Shown here one piece after another: positions 17,077 through 25,151 of a DNA stretch of 64,000 nucleotides. A model generated the notes under the pieces. That model was given only the letters and a program-made list of their open reading frames with translations. It was not told the DNA's origin and did not search any database. This DNA is from Microbulbifer marinus (lineage in GTDB: Bacteria; Pseudomonadota; Gammaproteobacteria; Pseudomonadales; Cellvibrionaceae). A program made the translations under genes and the position numbers. The DNA lies in contig NZ_FNQO01000001.1 in assembly GCF_900107725.1 (NCBI RefSeq), positions 1,542,458-1,606,457 on the forward strand, written 5' to 3'. Position 1 is the stretch's first letter. Each line of letters begins with the position of its first letter.

Positions 17077-18120
17077 TCAGCGGGTCTGGGTGACTTTCTT
17101 CAGGCCAGCCGGCTCATCCGGATTGATACCGCGGCTGACTGCGACATGGGCGACATCGATATAGAAACGCTGCAGCAGCGCCAGCGGCGCCACGCGCGGA
17201 TGCACGCCCTTGCTCGGCACATGCAGATTCACCAGGGTGCCGCCGCGACGAATGATGTCGGCGATCTGCTCGCTGTGCGCCTCGAAGGATTCATCCTCGA
17301 TCGGCACATTGACCACGGTCAGCTTCTGCTCGACCAGTGTCACCGGGCCGTGCAGGAATTCCGCACTGGAGAAGGACTCTGCGTGGATATTGCAGACTTC
17401 CTTCAGTTTCAGCGCCAGCTCGCGGGTGATGCCGTAACCGGGACCGCGGCCGAGCACCACCAGGTTTTTCACTGCCGCCAGATCCTCCGGACGCAGTTGG
17501 ATGTCGGAATCCACCGCCTCGGTGAGGGTTTGCGGCAGACTGTTGACGGCGTCGAGCAGTGCCGGATCTTCGGTCCAGTTGGCCACCAACTGTAATACCG
17601 CGGACAGGGTGGCCAGGTAGCTCTTGGTCGCGGCGACTGCTTTTTCCGGTCCGGCCTTCAGCGGCACCACCAGGTCGACCACATCCTTGATCGGCGCGCT
17701 TTCATCGTTGACCAACGCCACGGTATAGGCACCCGCCTCTTTCGCCATCCTGGCCTGGGCGAGAATGTCCGGGCTGCGACCGGACTGGGAGATCACCAGT
17801 ACCAGCGCACCTTCCAGCTTCAACTTGCGGCCGTACACGCTGGAGACGGATGGCGCCGCGGCGAAAGTGGGCGTCCCGGTTTCGATTTCGATCAGGTACT
17901 TGGCAAATACGCCGGCGTGATCGGAGGAGCCGCGCCCGACGATCATCACGAACCTGGGCGGCTCTCGGCGCAGTCGTTCACCCAGCTGCGCCATGGTGGC
18001 GGCGTTGCCCTGCAGTTGCTCGGCAATGCGTGCAGGCGCCTCGCGGGCCTCGGTTTCCATCACAGTCATAGCCATAACGCTATCCACCTGGGTTGTCTCG
18101 GCGGGAGTTGCTGCAGTCAT
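17077..18120 (-). CDS. nagB-II: SIS-domain glucosamine-6-phosphate deaminase (NagB-II type)
   Basis: Converts glucosamine-6-P to fructose-6-P and ammonia. It is unrelated to classical NagB and instead resembles the isomerase half of GlmS. The 347 residues contain two SIS domains: the first with FVMIVGRGSSDHAGVFAKYL (57-76) and VLVISQSGRSPDI, the second with LVVLGRGPGYGITRELALKLKE and AESFSSAEFLHGP. The glutaminase domain of GlmS is absent, which supports a catabolic deaminase. It is placed between nagK and nagA. The first ATG (18120) was used, but several in-frame Met codons follow (residues 16, 18 and 21), so the N-terminus is uncertain by up to 20 residues. Confidence 0.88.
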   Translation of the reverse strand: MTAATPAETTQVDSVMAMTVMETEAREAPARIAEQLQGNAATMAQLGERLRREPPRFVMIVGRGSSDHAGVFAKYLIEIETGTPTFAAAPSVSSVYGRKLKLEGALVLVISQSGRSPDILAQARMAKEAGAYTVALVNDESAPIKDVVDLVVPLKAGPEKAVAATKSYLATLSAVLQLVANWTEDPALLDAVNSLPQTLTEAVDSDIQLRPEDLAAVKNLVVLGRGPGYGITRELALKLKEVCNIHAESFSSAEFLHGPVTLVEQKLTVVNVPIEDESFEAHSEQIADIIRRGGTLVNLHVPSKGVHPRVAPLALLQRFYIDVAHVAVSRGINPDEPAGLKKVTQTR

Positions 18121-18137
18121 AAGAATCTCGGCTTCCG

Positions 18138-19085
18138 TTATCCAAACAGGGCTTTCGTATCGGCTTCCTCGGTGACCGACCGCGTGTCGCTGCTTTCCTG
18201 CGCCAGCGACTGTTGCGCGAAGTAGACGCAGCCGATTTCCGGCGCATCCAGTGGCTCAGCCAGGCGCTGCACCACGTGCGGCGCCAGCCAGGGGCGCAGA
18301 CGCGGCGCCAGGCCGCCGATCATCGACAGTCGCGGCGGCTTCAGCTCCAGCAATTTGTCGGCCAGGTCGCTGATATAGGCGGCACCATCACGCACTATCG
18401 CCACCGCCACCGGATCGCCGGCCTCGGCGCATTCGATGACCGGCACCGCAAGGCGTGCATAGTGGCTGGAGGATTTGCCGCCGATCTTCTCGAATACTTC
18501 GTTGGCGTCGTGGGCATCGAGTGCCTTCAGCACCTCGCCTTTCAAGCGGGAATCCTCGGCCAGGCCATCCAGTGCCATCAGCACGTACTTGACCGCCTCC
18601 ATGCCCATCCAGGCACCGCTGCCCTTGTCACCGTGCGGAAAACCGTGACCGCCCACCAGCTTGCCCTGCCCGTTCACCCAGGCATAACCGCAGGAACCCG
18701 TGCCGGCAATGATCACGGCGCCGTCACCGCCACGATGTGCGCCGAGGCAGGCAGAGTGCTGATCGGTGGTGAGGTACATTTTCTTGAAGGGATGGGCCCA
18801 GGAGGCCATTTCATTGTAGAGGCGCGGCATGTTGACGCCGGCAAGGCCGACGCCGGCGACCAGCTCGCCGAGGGTTTCCGGGGGCAGCTTGGCGTCTGCC
18901 AAGGCCAGGGCGGCGGAGCGCACGATGGAGTCGATGGTCTGAGCGTAGCCGTGTAACGGGTTGGCAGGTCCGGCCACACCGGTACCGAGGACCCGGCTGT
19001 CGGCGTCCACAATAGAGGCGCGGCATTTACTGCCACCGCCATCGATACCAATATAAAGTGTGTCCCTATCTCTCAAAGCAACCAT
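18138..19085 (-). CDS. nagK: N-acetylglucosamine kinase, BadF/BadG/BcrA/BcrD ATPase family
   Basis: Phosphorylates GlcNAc with ATP to GlcNAc-6-P after transport. The 315-residue protein has the ASKHA phosphate-1 motif YIGIDGGGSKCRA (11-23), the phosphate-2-like IIAGTGSCGYAW, the GSGAWMG segment and C-terminal LSMIGGLAPRLRPWL. This family is the GlcNAc kinase used in Shewanella-type nag operons. It is the first gene of the operon, with 17 bp to the SIS gene. A consensus operator (19213-19228) lies 128-143 bp upstream. The family covers several sugar kinases; the neighbours make GlcNAc the probable substrate. Confidence 0.87.
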   Translation of the reverse strand: MVALRDRDTLYIGIDGGGSKCRASIVDADSRVLGTGVAGPANPLHGYAQTIDSIVRSAALALADAKLPPETLGELVAGVGLAGVNMPRLYNEMASWAHPFKKMYLTTDQHSACLGAHRGGDGAVIIAGTGSCGYAWVNGQGKLVGGHGFPHGDKGSGAWMGMEAVKYVLMALDGLAEDSRLKGEVLKALDAHDANEVFEKIGGKSSSHYARLAVPVIECAEAGDPVAVAIVRDGAAYISDLADKLLELKPPRLSMIGGLAPRLRPWLAPHVVQRLAEPLDAPEIGCVYFAQQSLAQESSDTRSVTEEADTKALFG

Positions 19086-19212
19086 CTGTACCGGCCTCTA
19101 AGATTCTGTATTGTTATGTGTCTTTACCGGGCTTCCCACTACATTTCCCCCGGGAAGCCGGCCGGCGCGCAGAGGGCGCCAGTGCCAATATAGGAGGGAT
19201 ACTACAGCAGCA

Positions 19213-19228
19213 ATGACAGCGTTGTCAT
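19213..19228. promoter_or_regulatory. LacI/NagR-type operator before nagK
   Basis: The perfectly symmetric outer arms of ATGACAGCGTTGTCAT match the pgi operator base for base. It is the only copy seen in the spacer upstream of nagK, consistent with repression of the nag operon. Confidence 0.76.
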
Positions 19229-19764
19229 CTCATTTGGTAAAAAAACACAATGGAAGCCGTCTCCGCGGCTGCAGTCGGCCCTAAAAAGACCGATTTCCCA
19301 TTCGAAGACATCGAAGTATAAAGGCTGATAGCGGTCTCGCCCACCGGCGTCCTGAACCTGGCACGGCCGTGCACGACTACTCTGGTCCAAGATGAGTGCA
19401 GCGCGCTCTGCACAAGTTTCCGATCATTGCGACCGGCAAAGTGCATAGGGGATTTTCGCCGCAGTGCCGACGCCATCCCGACCACGAGTGGTCGCCAACC
19501 AGTGCATACAGAGTTAGTGCAGACACTCCGAAACCTAGCTGCTAAAACTGCGCAGTCATTACCGCCAGCCTGTAACAAATATGTCACATTTTTCTGCGAT
19601 AAAGCGCCCGCCCGGAATGGCGCTCTGAAGTTGAGCGCTGCCCGCACGACACGAACCGCCAGCCGTTCGGACTGAATCTTTCAGTCTGCAGCAACACAAC
19701 AACGAATACGGCGGAATTCGTGCCGAATACTTCCCTACAAGGATGCAAGCGAGAGGTTATCTAA
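19229..19764. other. Non-coding spacer
   Basis: About 536 bp between the nagK operator and the next plus-strand gene. No credible reading frame, hairpin terminator or further operator was seen. The last 40 bp hold the ribosome-binding site (GAGAGG) of the downstream gene. Confidence 0.5.
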
Positions 19765-21087
19765 ATGGGGGGCTTGTCCATACGCGCTGTTGCGACTGCG
19801 CTTCTTTGTTGCCAACTACTGGTGACACCAGCACTGGCGGCAGAATCAAAAACGCTGTTCCGCCTCACCGGCTCCAACACCGTCGGCGCCGAGCTGGCCC
19901 CGCGACTGGTGAAAGGCTATCTGCACAGTCTTAAAGCCACCGACATAAAACAACGCAGCGACGACGAGCACCACTGGATCAGCGCCAGGCTGGACGGACA
20001 CGCTGTAGAGGTGCCCATCGTCGCCCTCGGTTCCAGCACCGGGTTCAAGGCATTACACAGCGACAGTGCCGATATCGGCATGGCCTCACGCCAGATCAAA
20101 CAAAAGGAATTGGAAATGCTGGCGCGCTTCGGCAATCTCACCGGCGCCGAGGCGGAGCATGTGATCGGTCTGGATGCACTGGTTATCGCCGTTCACCCGC
20201 GCAACCCGATCGGACAGCTCACCATCGCGCAGCTCCGGCAGATTTACAGTGGCGAAATTCTCAATTGGGCCGAACTCGGCGGCCCGGACCTGCCGATCCG
20301 CCCCCTGCACCGGGATATCGAATCCGGTACCCGTGCCACTTTCGACCGGGAAGTATTTGGTGGCAGTCAGCCTGCGGCGGGCAATGTTTACGAGGTTTCC
20401 GGCAATGCAGAGACCCATCAGTTAGTGCTGCGCCAGCCCGGCGCAATCGGCTACTTGCCCTTCGCCGATGCCACAGACGTAAAGAAAGTGGCGATCAAGG
20501 CCGGCGACCTGGCCGCCGTGATACCCGACCGCGGCATCATTGCCACCGAAGATTTCCCGCTGACCCGGCGCCTGTATTTGTACAAGAACCCCAGCCAGTA
20601 CAAGCCGCACGTGGACAGCTTCCTGCAGTTCGTCGAGTCACCCACAGGGCAGGAACTGGTCGCGGAAACGGGTTTCATCAACCTGACACCGGTGGCGCTT
20701 AAAATGACGCCCTACCCCAACGCGCCCGAAACCTACCGGGCACTGATGGAAAAGGCGGAACGCCTCAGTATTTCTTTCCGTTTTGCCGACGGCAGCTCGG
20801 AACTGGACAGCCGCGCCCTCAAGGACCTGCACCGCCTGGAGCAGTATATGGACAATGCCGACCGCGAACTCAGTCTCACCCTGGTGGGCTTTTCCGATCA
20901 GAAGTCCAACAGCAACATCACCGATATCATTTCCCGCTTCCGCGCTCTCAAAGTCCAAGGCGCACTGCTGCGGGATCACCAGCTGGGTGACAGCAGAATC
21001 CTCGCACTGGGGGCTTTTGCGCCACTGACAGCGGATCGCGAACAGGCACCGATCAAAAACAGCCGCGTCGAGGTGTGGATTAACTAA
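19765..21087 (+). CDS. PstS-like phosphate-binding protein fused to an OmpA-like domain
   Basis: A 440-residue exported protein. The signal peptide spans 1-26 (ending TPALAAE). Residues about 30-310 form a PstS-like periplasmic binding domain: FRLTGSNTVG, HSDSADIGMASRQI, RNPIGQLTIAQLRQIYSGEILNW, RDIESGTRATFDREV and QPGAIGYLPFA. The C-terminal 115 residues resemble an OmpA/MotB peptidoglycan-binding domain (LSISFRFADGSSELDSRALKDL to NSRVEVWIN). The protein is therefore probably a periplasmic phosphate or oxyanion sensor tethered to the cell wall rather than a free transporter subunit. No pstCAB genes are adjacent. The ATG at 19765 follows GAGAGG at suitable spacing. Confidence 0.85.
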   Translation: MGGLSIRAVATALLCCQLLVTPALAAESKTLFRLTGSNTVGAELAPRLVKGYLHSLKATDIKQRSDDEHHWISARLDGHAVEVPIVALGSSTGFKALHSDSADIGMASRQIKQKELEMLARFGNLTGAEAEHVIGLDALVIAVHPRNPIGQLTIAQLRQIYSGEILNWAELGGPDLPIRPLHRDIESGTRATFDREVFGGSQPAAGNVYEVSGNAETHQLVLRQPGAIGYLPFADATDVKKVAIKAGDLAAVIPDRGIIATEDFPLTRRLYLYKNPSQYKPHVDSFLQFVESPTGQELVAETGFINLTPVALKMTPYPNAPETYRALMEKAERLSISFRFADGSSELDSRALKDLHRLEQYMDNADRELSLTLVGFSDQKSNSNITDIISRFRALKVQGALLRDHQLGDSRILALGAFAPLTADREQAPIKNSRVEVWIN

Positions 21088-21228
21088 GCAAGCTCTGATT
21101 CAGCCCGTGATATCCCTCGTCTGCAGAGCGGTTCACAATATTGCGCCGCCAAAGTTCCCGGTGCGGTTCGGCTATGCTAATGATTGGCCCGACAGATCCT
21201 GCAGGCCAATGATCATAGGGAAGCGTGA

Positions 21229-22089
21229 ATGGCGGCGACGGAATTACTGCGGCGATCGTGGCGCACGGCCACGCTGTTTCTGGTGCTGCTGTTCCTCAGC
21301 AGCTGCTCCAGTATTCAGTTCGCGTACAACCAGCTGGATCTCTGGATGCGCTGGCAGATCGATGATTATGTCGACTTCACCAGCACGCAAAAGGGCCAGC
21401 TGCAGGGTGCCCTCGACAGCTTCCACCACTGGCACCGCCAGACCCAGCTACCCCGCTACGCCGACTACCTCTCCCAACTCGCCGACGAGGTCGACGAGGG
21501 CCAGCTGCAAAAAGTAGAGCTGGCCTCAATCGAGGATCAGGTACGAGCATTCTGGGATACCGCCAGCACCCAGCTCTACGACCTGCTGCTGCCGCTGGCC
21601 GCGCAACTGAGCGATGCGCAGATTGATGAACTGGAGCAGAACCTGCGCGAAAAGCGCGAAGAGTCGCTGGAGAAGTGGCAAAAGTCTCCGGAAAAAATTG
21701 AGCGGCGCAGAAAGAAGCAGATTCGCAAGCAGAGCGAACGCTGGCTCGGCTCCCTGAGCGCCGAACAGGAGCAAATGATTGCCGACTGGGTCTCGCACGT
21801 GGCCTACAACCCGCTGCTGCGCGACAAGCAGAGGGAGATCTGGCAGGCTCGCTTTGTCGATCTGCTGCGCCGCAAGCCCGACGGCTACCTGGCGCAGATG
21901 CGCGACCTGTTGCTGAACCCGGAACAGCTCTGGCCCGATGATTACCGGCAGATGCAGGAGCAGCGGCACCGCCAGGCCCGCCAACTGAGCCATAAAATTC
22001 TCGCGAGCACCACCGAGGCACAGCGCCGACACCTGACCAGAACCCTGCGCGAATACGCGCACGACTTTCGCGTCCTCGCTACACAATAA
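21229..22089 (+). CDS. DUF6279 family lipoprotein
   Basis: A 286-residue putative lipoprotein. Residues 10-26 are hydrophobic and end in the lipobox LSSC with Cys26, so the mature protein should be membrane-anchored. The rest is charged and helical, with repeated Arg/Glu-rich segments (LREKREESLEKWQKSPEKIE) and the family start SIQFAYNQLDLWMRWQIDDY. It matches my memory of the DUF6279 family, whose function is unknown. It stands alone on the plus strand, and the ATG is preceded by AGGGAAG. An imperfect hairpin (ATTGGCC 21183-21189 with GGCCAAT 21204-21210) lies just before the ribosome-binding site. Confidence 0.75.
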   Translation: MAATELLRRSWRTATLFLVLLFLSSCSSIQFAYNQLDLWMRWQIDDYVDFTSTQKGQLQGALDSFHHWHRQTQLPRYADYLSQLADEVDEGQLQKVELASIEDQVRAFWDTASTQLYDLLLPLAAQLSDAQIDELEQNLREKREESLEKWQKSPEKIERRRKKQIRKQSERWLGSLSAEQEQMIADWVSHVAYNPLLRDKQREIWQARFVDLLRRKPDGYLAQMRDLLLNPEQLWPDDYRQMQEQRHRQARQLSHKILASTTEAQRRHLTRTLREYAHDFRVLATQ

Positions 22090-22185
22090 GCGGCCCGCAA
22101 AGCCGTTTTTATCGCCGAGACAGCTGACGAATCCCACCTGCGGCTGCTAAGCTCGCCGCTTCCATTGATCAGACAGGGGAACCTC

Positions 22186-23460
22186 GTGCGTATCGACTCC
22201 GCCACACGCGACCAGTTACAGGAATGGGAAAAGGAACTCAGCGCGCAGTACCAGCGCATCTGCCAGCATGAACTGAGCCTGGATATCACCCGGGGCAAAC
22301 CGTCGGCAGAACAGTTGCATCTGTCCGACCGACTGGACGGCATACTGAATGGCGACTTCCGTGCCGCCGACGGCACCGACACCCGTAATTACGGCGGCCT
22401 GGAAGGCCTGGTCTGCGCGCGCGAGCTGGGCGCGGATATCCTGCAGGTACCCACCGAGGAGGTCCTCGCCGGCGGCAACAGCTCCCTGACCCTGATGTAC
22501 CACGCAGTATTGACCGGTTACCTGTTCGGCTTCGCCGGCAGTAAACCCTGGCGGGAGCTGCAGTCACCGAAGTTTCTATGCCCGGTACCCGGCTACGATC
22601 GCCACTTCTCCATCTGTGAACAACTCGGTATCGGTATGGTGACTGTGCCGATGACCGACAGCGGCCCGGACATGGACGCGGTGGAGGAACAGATTCGCAA
22701 TGATCGGGACATCATCGGTATCTGGTGCGTGCCGAAGTTCTCCAACCCCACCGGCGTTACCTACAGCAAGGAAACCGTCGACCGCCTGGCGCAACTTGGA
22801 CAGTTCGCCAATCCCGGCTTCCGCATCTTCTGGGACAACGCCTACGCGATCCACGATCTCGAGCAGCAGGTCAACCTGCCCAGCATTCGCGCCGCGACAC
22901 AGGAACATGACACCGCGGATTCCGTCCTGCAGTTCGCCTCCACGTCTAAAGTGACTCACGCCGGCGCCGGCGTGGCCTTTGTCAGCGCCAGCACTGCCAA
23001 TCTGGCGTCACTGAAGAAGCAGATGCAGGCCATGACCATCGGCCCGGACAAGGTAAACCAGCTGCGCCACTCGCGTTTCTTCGCCGAGTTCACCATGCTG
23101 CGGGAACATATGCAGAAGCACGCACAGATACTGAAACCGAAGTTCGAGTGCGTATTGAATCAGCTGGAAAGCGCCTTCGGCGATTCGGACCTGGGCGGAT
23201 GGGAAAAACCCAAGGGCGGTTATTTCGTTTCCTTCAATACCCGCCCGGGCTGCGCCGCGGCGGTGGTCAAACTCGCCGCAGACGCCGGCGTAAAGCTGAC
23301 ACCGGCCGGCGCGACCTTCCCCTATGGCAAGGACCCGGAAGACCGCAATATCCGTATCGCCCCGAGCTTCCCGCCGCTGGAAGAACTGGATACGGCCATG
23401 TCGGTGTTCGTGCTTTGTGTGAAGCTTGCCAGCGTGCGCCAGCAGCTGGAGAAACTCTAA
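22186..23460 (+). CDS. PLP-dependent aminotransferase (class I-like, PF12897 type)
   Basis: A 424-residue fold-type I aminotransferase of the group that includes Corynebacterium AspT-type aspartate aminotransferases. Family-typical segments are LSLDITRGKPSAEQLHLSD, TRNYGGLEGL, VLAGGNSSLTLMYHAVLTG, CPVPGYDRHFSICEQLGI, CVPKFSNPTGVTYS, WDNAYAIHDL and FASTSKVTHAGAGVAFV with the PLP-binding Lys. The GTG start at 22186 was chosen because AGGGGAA lies eight bases upstream; a TTG 21 bases earlier has no such site. The donor/acceptor pair is unknown. It is a single gene, followed by a long hairpin at the convergent junction. Confidence 0.85.
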   Translation: MRIDSATRDQLQEWEKELSAQYQRICQHELSLDITRGKPSAEQLHLSDRLDGILNGDFRAADGTDTRNYGGLEGLVCARELGADILQVPTEEVLAGGNSSLTLMYHAVLTGYLFGFAGSKPWRELQSPKFLCPVPGYDRHFSICEQLGIGMVTVPMTDSGPDMDAVEEQIRNDRDIIGIWCVPKFSNPTGVTYSKETVDRLAQLGQFANPGFRIFWDNAYAIHDLEQQVNLPSIRAATQEHDTADSVLQFASTSKVTHAGAGVAFVSASTANLASLKKQMQAMTIGPDKVNQLRHSRFFAEFTMLREHMQKHAQILKPKFECVLNQLESAFGDSDLGGWEKPKGGYFVSFNTRPGCAAAVVKLAADAGVKLTPAGATFPYGKDPEDRNIRIAPSFPPLEELDTAMSVFVLCVKLASVRQQLEKL

Positions 23461-23491
23461 CGGAAAAGAACGGCGGAACTTGACGCCGAGC

Positions 23492-23563
23492 CCCTGCAGC
23501 CGGTGACCGTCCGGGAAATATTTACCGATGAGGTTTTTTCTCGGACGGTCACCGGCTGCAGGG
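23492..23563. repeat. Perfect 22-bp inverted repeat (27-bp extended hairpin)
   Basis: Positions 23492-23513 and 23542-23563 are exact reverse complements over 22 bp. A G:U pair and four further pairs extend the stem to about 27 bp around an 18-nt loop. It lies between convergent genes (aminotransferase + and acyltransferase -). The loop-proximal side has six T (23534-23539), but there is no U-run after the stem, so it is not a standard terminator. It may be a bidirectional transcription block, a REP-like element or a mobile-element remnant. Confidence 0.85.
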
Positions 23564-23649
23564 TCGCTCGAAGCCCTTCAGGAACAGGTCTCTGAGACAG
23601 GTTCGAATATCGATCGCGGCTGTCGGTCGCTCCTGAGGCCAGCTGGCCT

Positions 23650-24270
23650 TCAGCCGCCGAGATAACGCCTGGCGAATTTCGGATCCACCTGCTCCAGGTC
23701 GACCACCACCAGCCCGTCCACCGAATCGCAAAAATCCGGATCCACATTGAATGCGTGGAAGTTGGTTCCGCCCGGTTTTGTCACCGCGGTGTATTTCCTG
23801 AACAGCGGTGGCAGCATTACCCCCTCCTCTTTCAGGATCTGCTTCAACACCATCATGTCTTGCGCCGCATCGCCGGTCAGTGGCGGCAGGTCATCGCGCA
23901 CTTCGACAAACGGCAGGCGCGCAGCGCCGAGGGGATTGTCGGTGGCATAGTGATTTAGGAAGTAGCGCACTATCGCCGACTTGGCCCGCCCGGAGAAGGT
24001 TCCGGGCATGGACACGGGACCGAACAGGTAACGCACATTGTTGCGTCCAACCCACTGACCGATTCCGCACCAGAGCAGATCCAGACCGCGGCCACGCCAG
24101 TACTCCGGCAACAGAAAACTGCGTCCCAGTTCCGCGGAGGCGGGCAGGCACTGCTGCGGTGGACGCGGGTAATTGAACAGCGTACTGCTGTAGATCTGTT
24201 CCGGCATCAGACGCTCGGTCTTTGCCAGCCGGTAGGCACCGGCGATCTGGCGCCGTTCGTTATCCCACAA
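23650..24270 (-). CDS. GNAT/hemolysin-type acyltransferase lacking its N-terminus (possible pseudogene)
   Basis: 206 residues resemble the C-terminal part of ornithine/lysophospholipid-type N-acyltransferases (OlsB-like GNAT, PF13444): WDNERRQIAGAYRLA, ELGRSFLLPEYWRGRGLDLLW and YLFGPVSMPG. Family-like residues continue upstream in frame (RDWDAVDAYYDHLL, to about 24315), but there is no ATG or GTG; only TTG at 24270 can start, with no ribosome-binding site. The LRYRVF-type N-terminal strand expected in this family is missing, and so is any PlsC domain that often precedes it. The break lies within about 50 bp of the end of the unrecognised gene pair. Most likely this is a 5'-truncated remnant; a short functional version is less likely. 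Confidence 0.6.
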   Translation of the reverse strand: MWDNERRQIAGAYRLAKTERLMPEQIYSSTLFNYPRPPQQCLPASAELGRSFLLPEYWRGRGLDLLWCGIGQWVGRNNVRYLFGPVSMPGTFSGRAKSAIVRYFLNHYATDNPLGAARLPFVEVRDDLPPLTGDAAQDMMVLKQILKEEGVMLPPLFRKYTAVTKPGGTNFHAFNVDPDFCDSVDGLVVVDLEQVDPKFARRYLGG

Positions 24271-24362
24271 CAGCAGGTGATCGTAGTACGCATCGACAGC
24301 ATCCCAGTCGCGACGCTGGCCGGAAGATGCACAGCATTGACTGGCAGGAATAGAATTGCGCG

Positions 24363-25151
24363 CTAATTCCTGATCCGCTCGATCTGCTCGAACCGGGATA
24401 CACTCGCCAGATAATCCTCCCAGCTGCTGGCCAAATCGACGGTCTGGTAACGCTTGTATTTTTCCCGATCCAGCCAGAACACCCTCGTCCTGGCCCGGCG
24501 CAGGTCAATCGGCGGCAGGCCATCAATCGCCTCCGCGCCGGCATTGAAGACCGACCCGGCCCTGGAGTTCTGGATCATGTCGCTGACAATCGTCAGCTGG
24601 ATATCCTCTGCCCGTGGATCGATCCTCCGCAACGCGGCGATATCCGACAGTGCCTCGAATATCGGCGACCGTTTCTGCTCCCCGGCAGCAACCACCGAAG
24701 CGATGGCATTTTCGAGCGGCGCTTCAAAACGCTGCCGATACAGCCGTTCGACGAAGTTGCGGTTCGACGTGAGCATATCCGCCTGATCGGCAGATTTCGG
24801 TTTGCACAGGTCAATTACCGGATCTGACAGGCCATTGTATTTTTCGTCCAGCACGAAAATAGAAAAACGGTCATTTACCCTGGCGTTCTGCAGCAACCCC
24901 GAAATATGGGTGCGCAGGAATTGTTCCTGGTGGGGAGACAGGGCATCGGAGACATCGATGACCAGCAAGTGATGGACATACCTGGGGGTATGTTCGTTGC
25001 AGAGCGTGACCTTGTCATAGTCCTTGTCCGGGGAATTGATGACCACGAAAATGAATACGGCCAGCGCGCAGAGCAGCGCCAGCCCGAGCGCGAAAATCGC
25101 TACCCCCTTTTTGTCCTCGGCTGACATGCCTCCGCGGGAAACTCTCATCAC
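24363..25151 (-). CDS. Membrane-anchored von Willebrand A-like protein, unrecognised family
   Basis: A 262-residue protein with one N-terminal membrane helix (about 17-38) and a soluble domain that looks like a divergent vWA fold. After a hydrophobic strand, HLLVIDVSDALS (61-72) resembles the metal-site DxSxS motif; SPIFEAL (162-168) and LTIVSDMIQNS (186-196) sit where the second and third metal-site motifs are expected. The domain would face the periplasm if the helix is a signal anchor. The start is GTG 25151 or ATG 25148; the latter shares TGATG with the upstream stop codon, so translation is coupled to the membrane coiled-coil gene. I do not recognise a named family; the vWA assignment is from motif reading only. 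Confidence 0.6.
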   Translation of the reverse strand: MMRVSRGGMSAEDKKGVAIFALGLALLCALAVFIFVVINSPDKDYDKVTLCNEHTPRYVHHLLVIDVSDALSPHQEQFLRTHISGLLQNARVNDRFSIFVLDEKYNGLSDPVIDLCKPKSADQADMLTSNRNFVERLYRQRFEAPLENAIASVVAAGEQKRSPIFEALSDIAALRRIDPRAEDIQLTIVSDMIQNSRAGSVFNAGAEAIDGLPPIDLRRARTRVFWLDREKYKRYQTVDLASSWEDYLASVSRFEQIERIRN

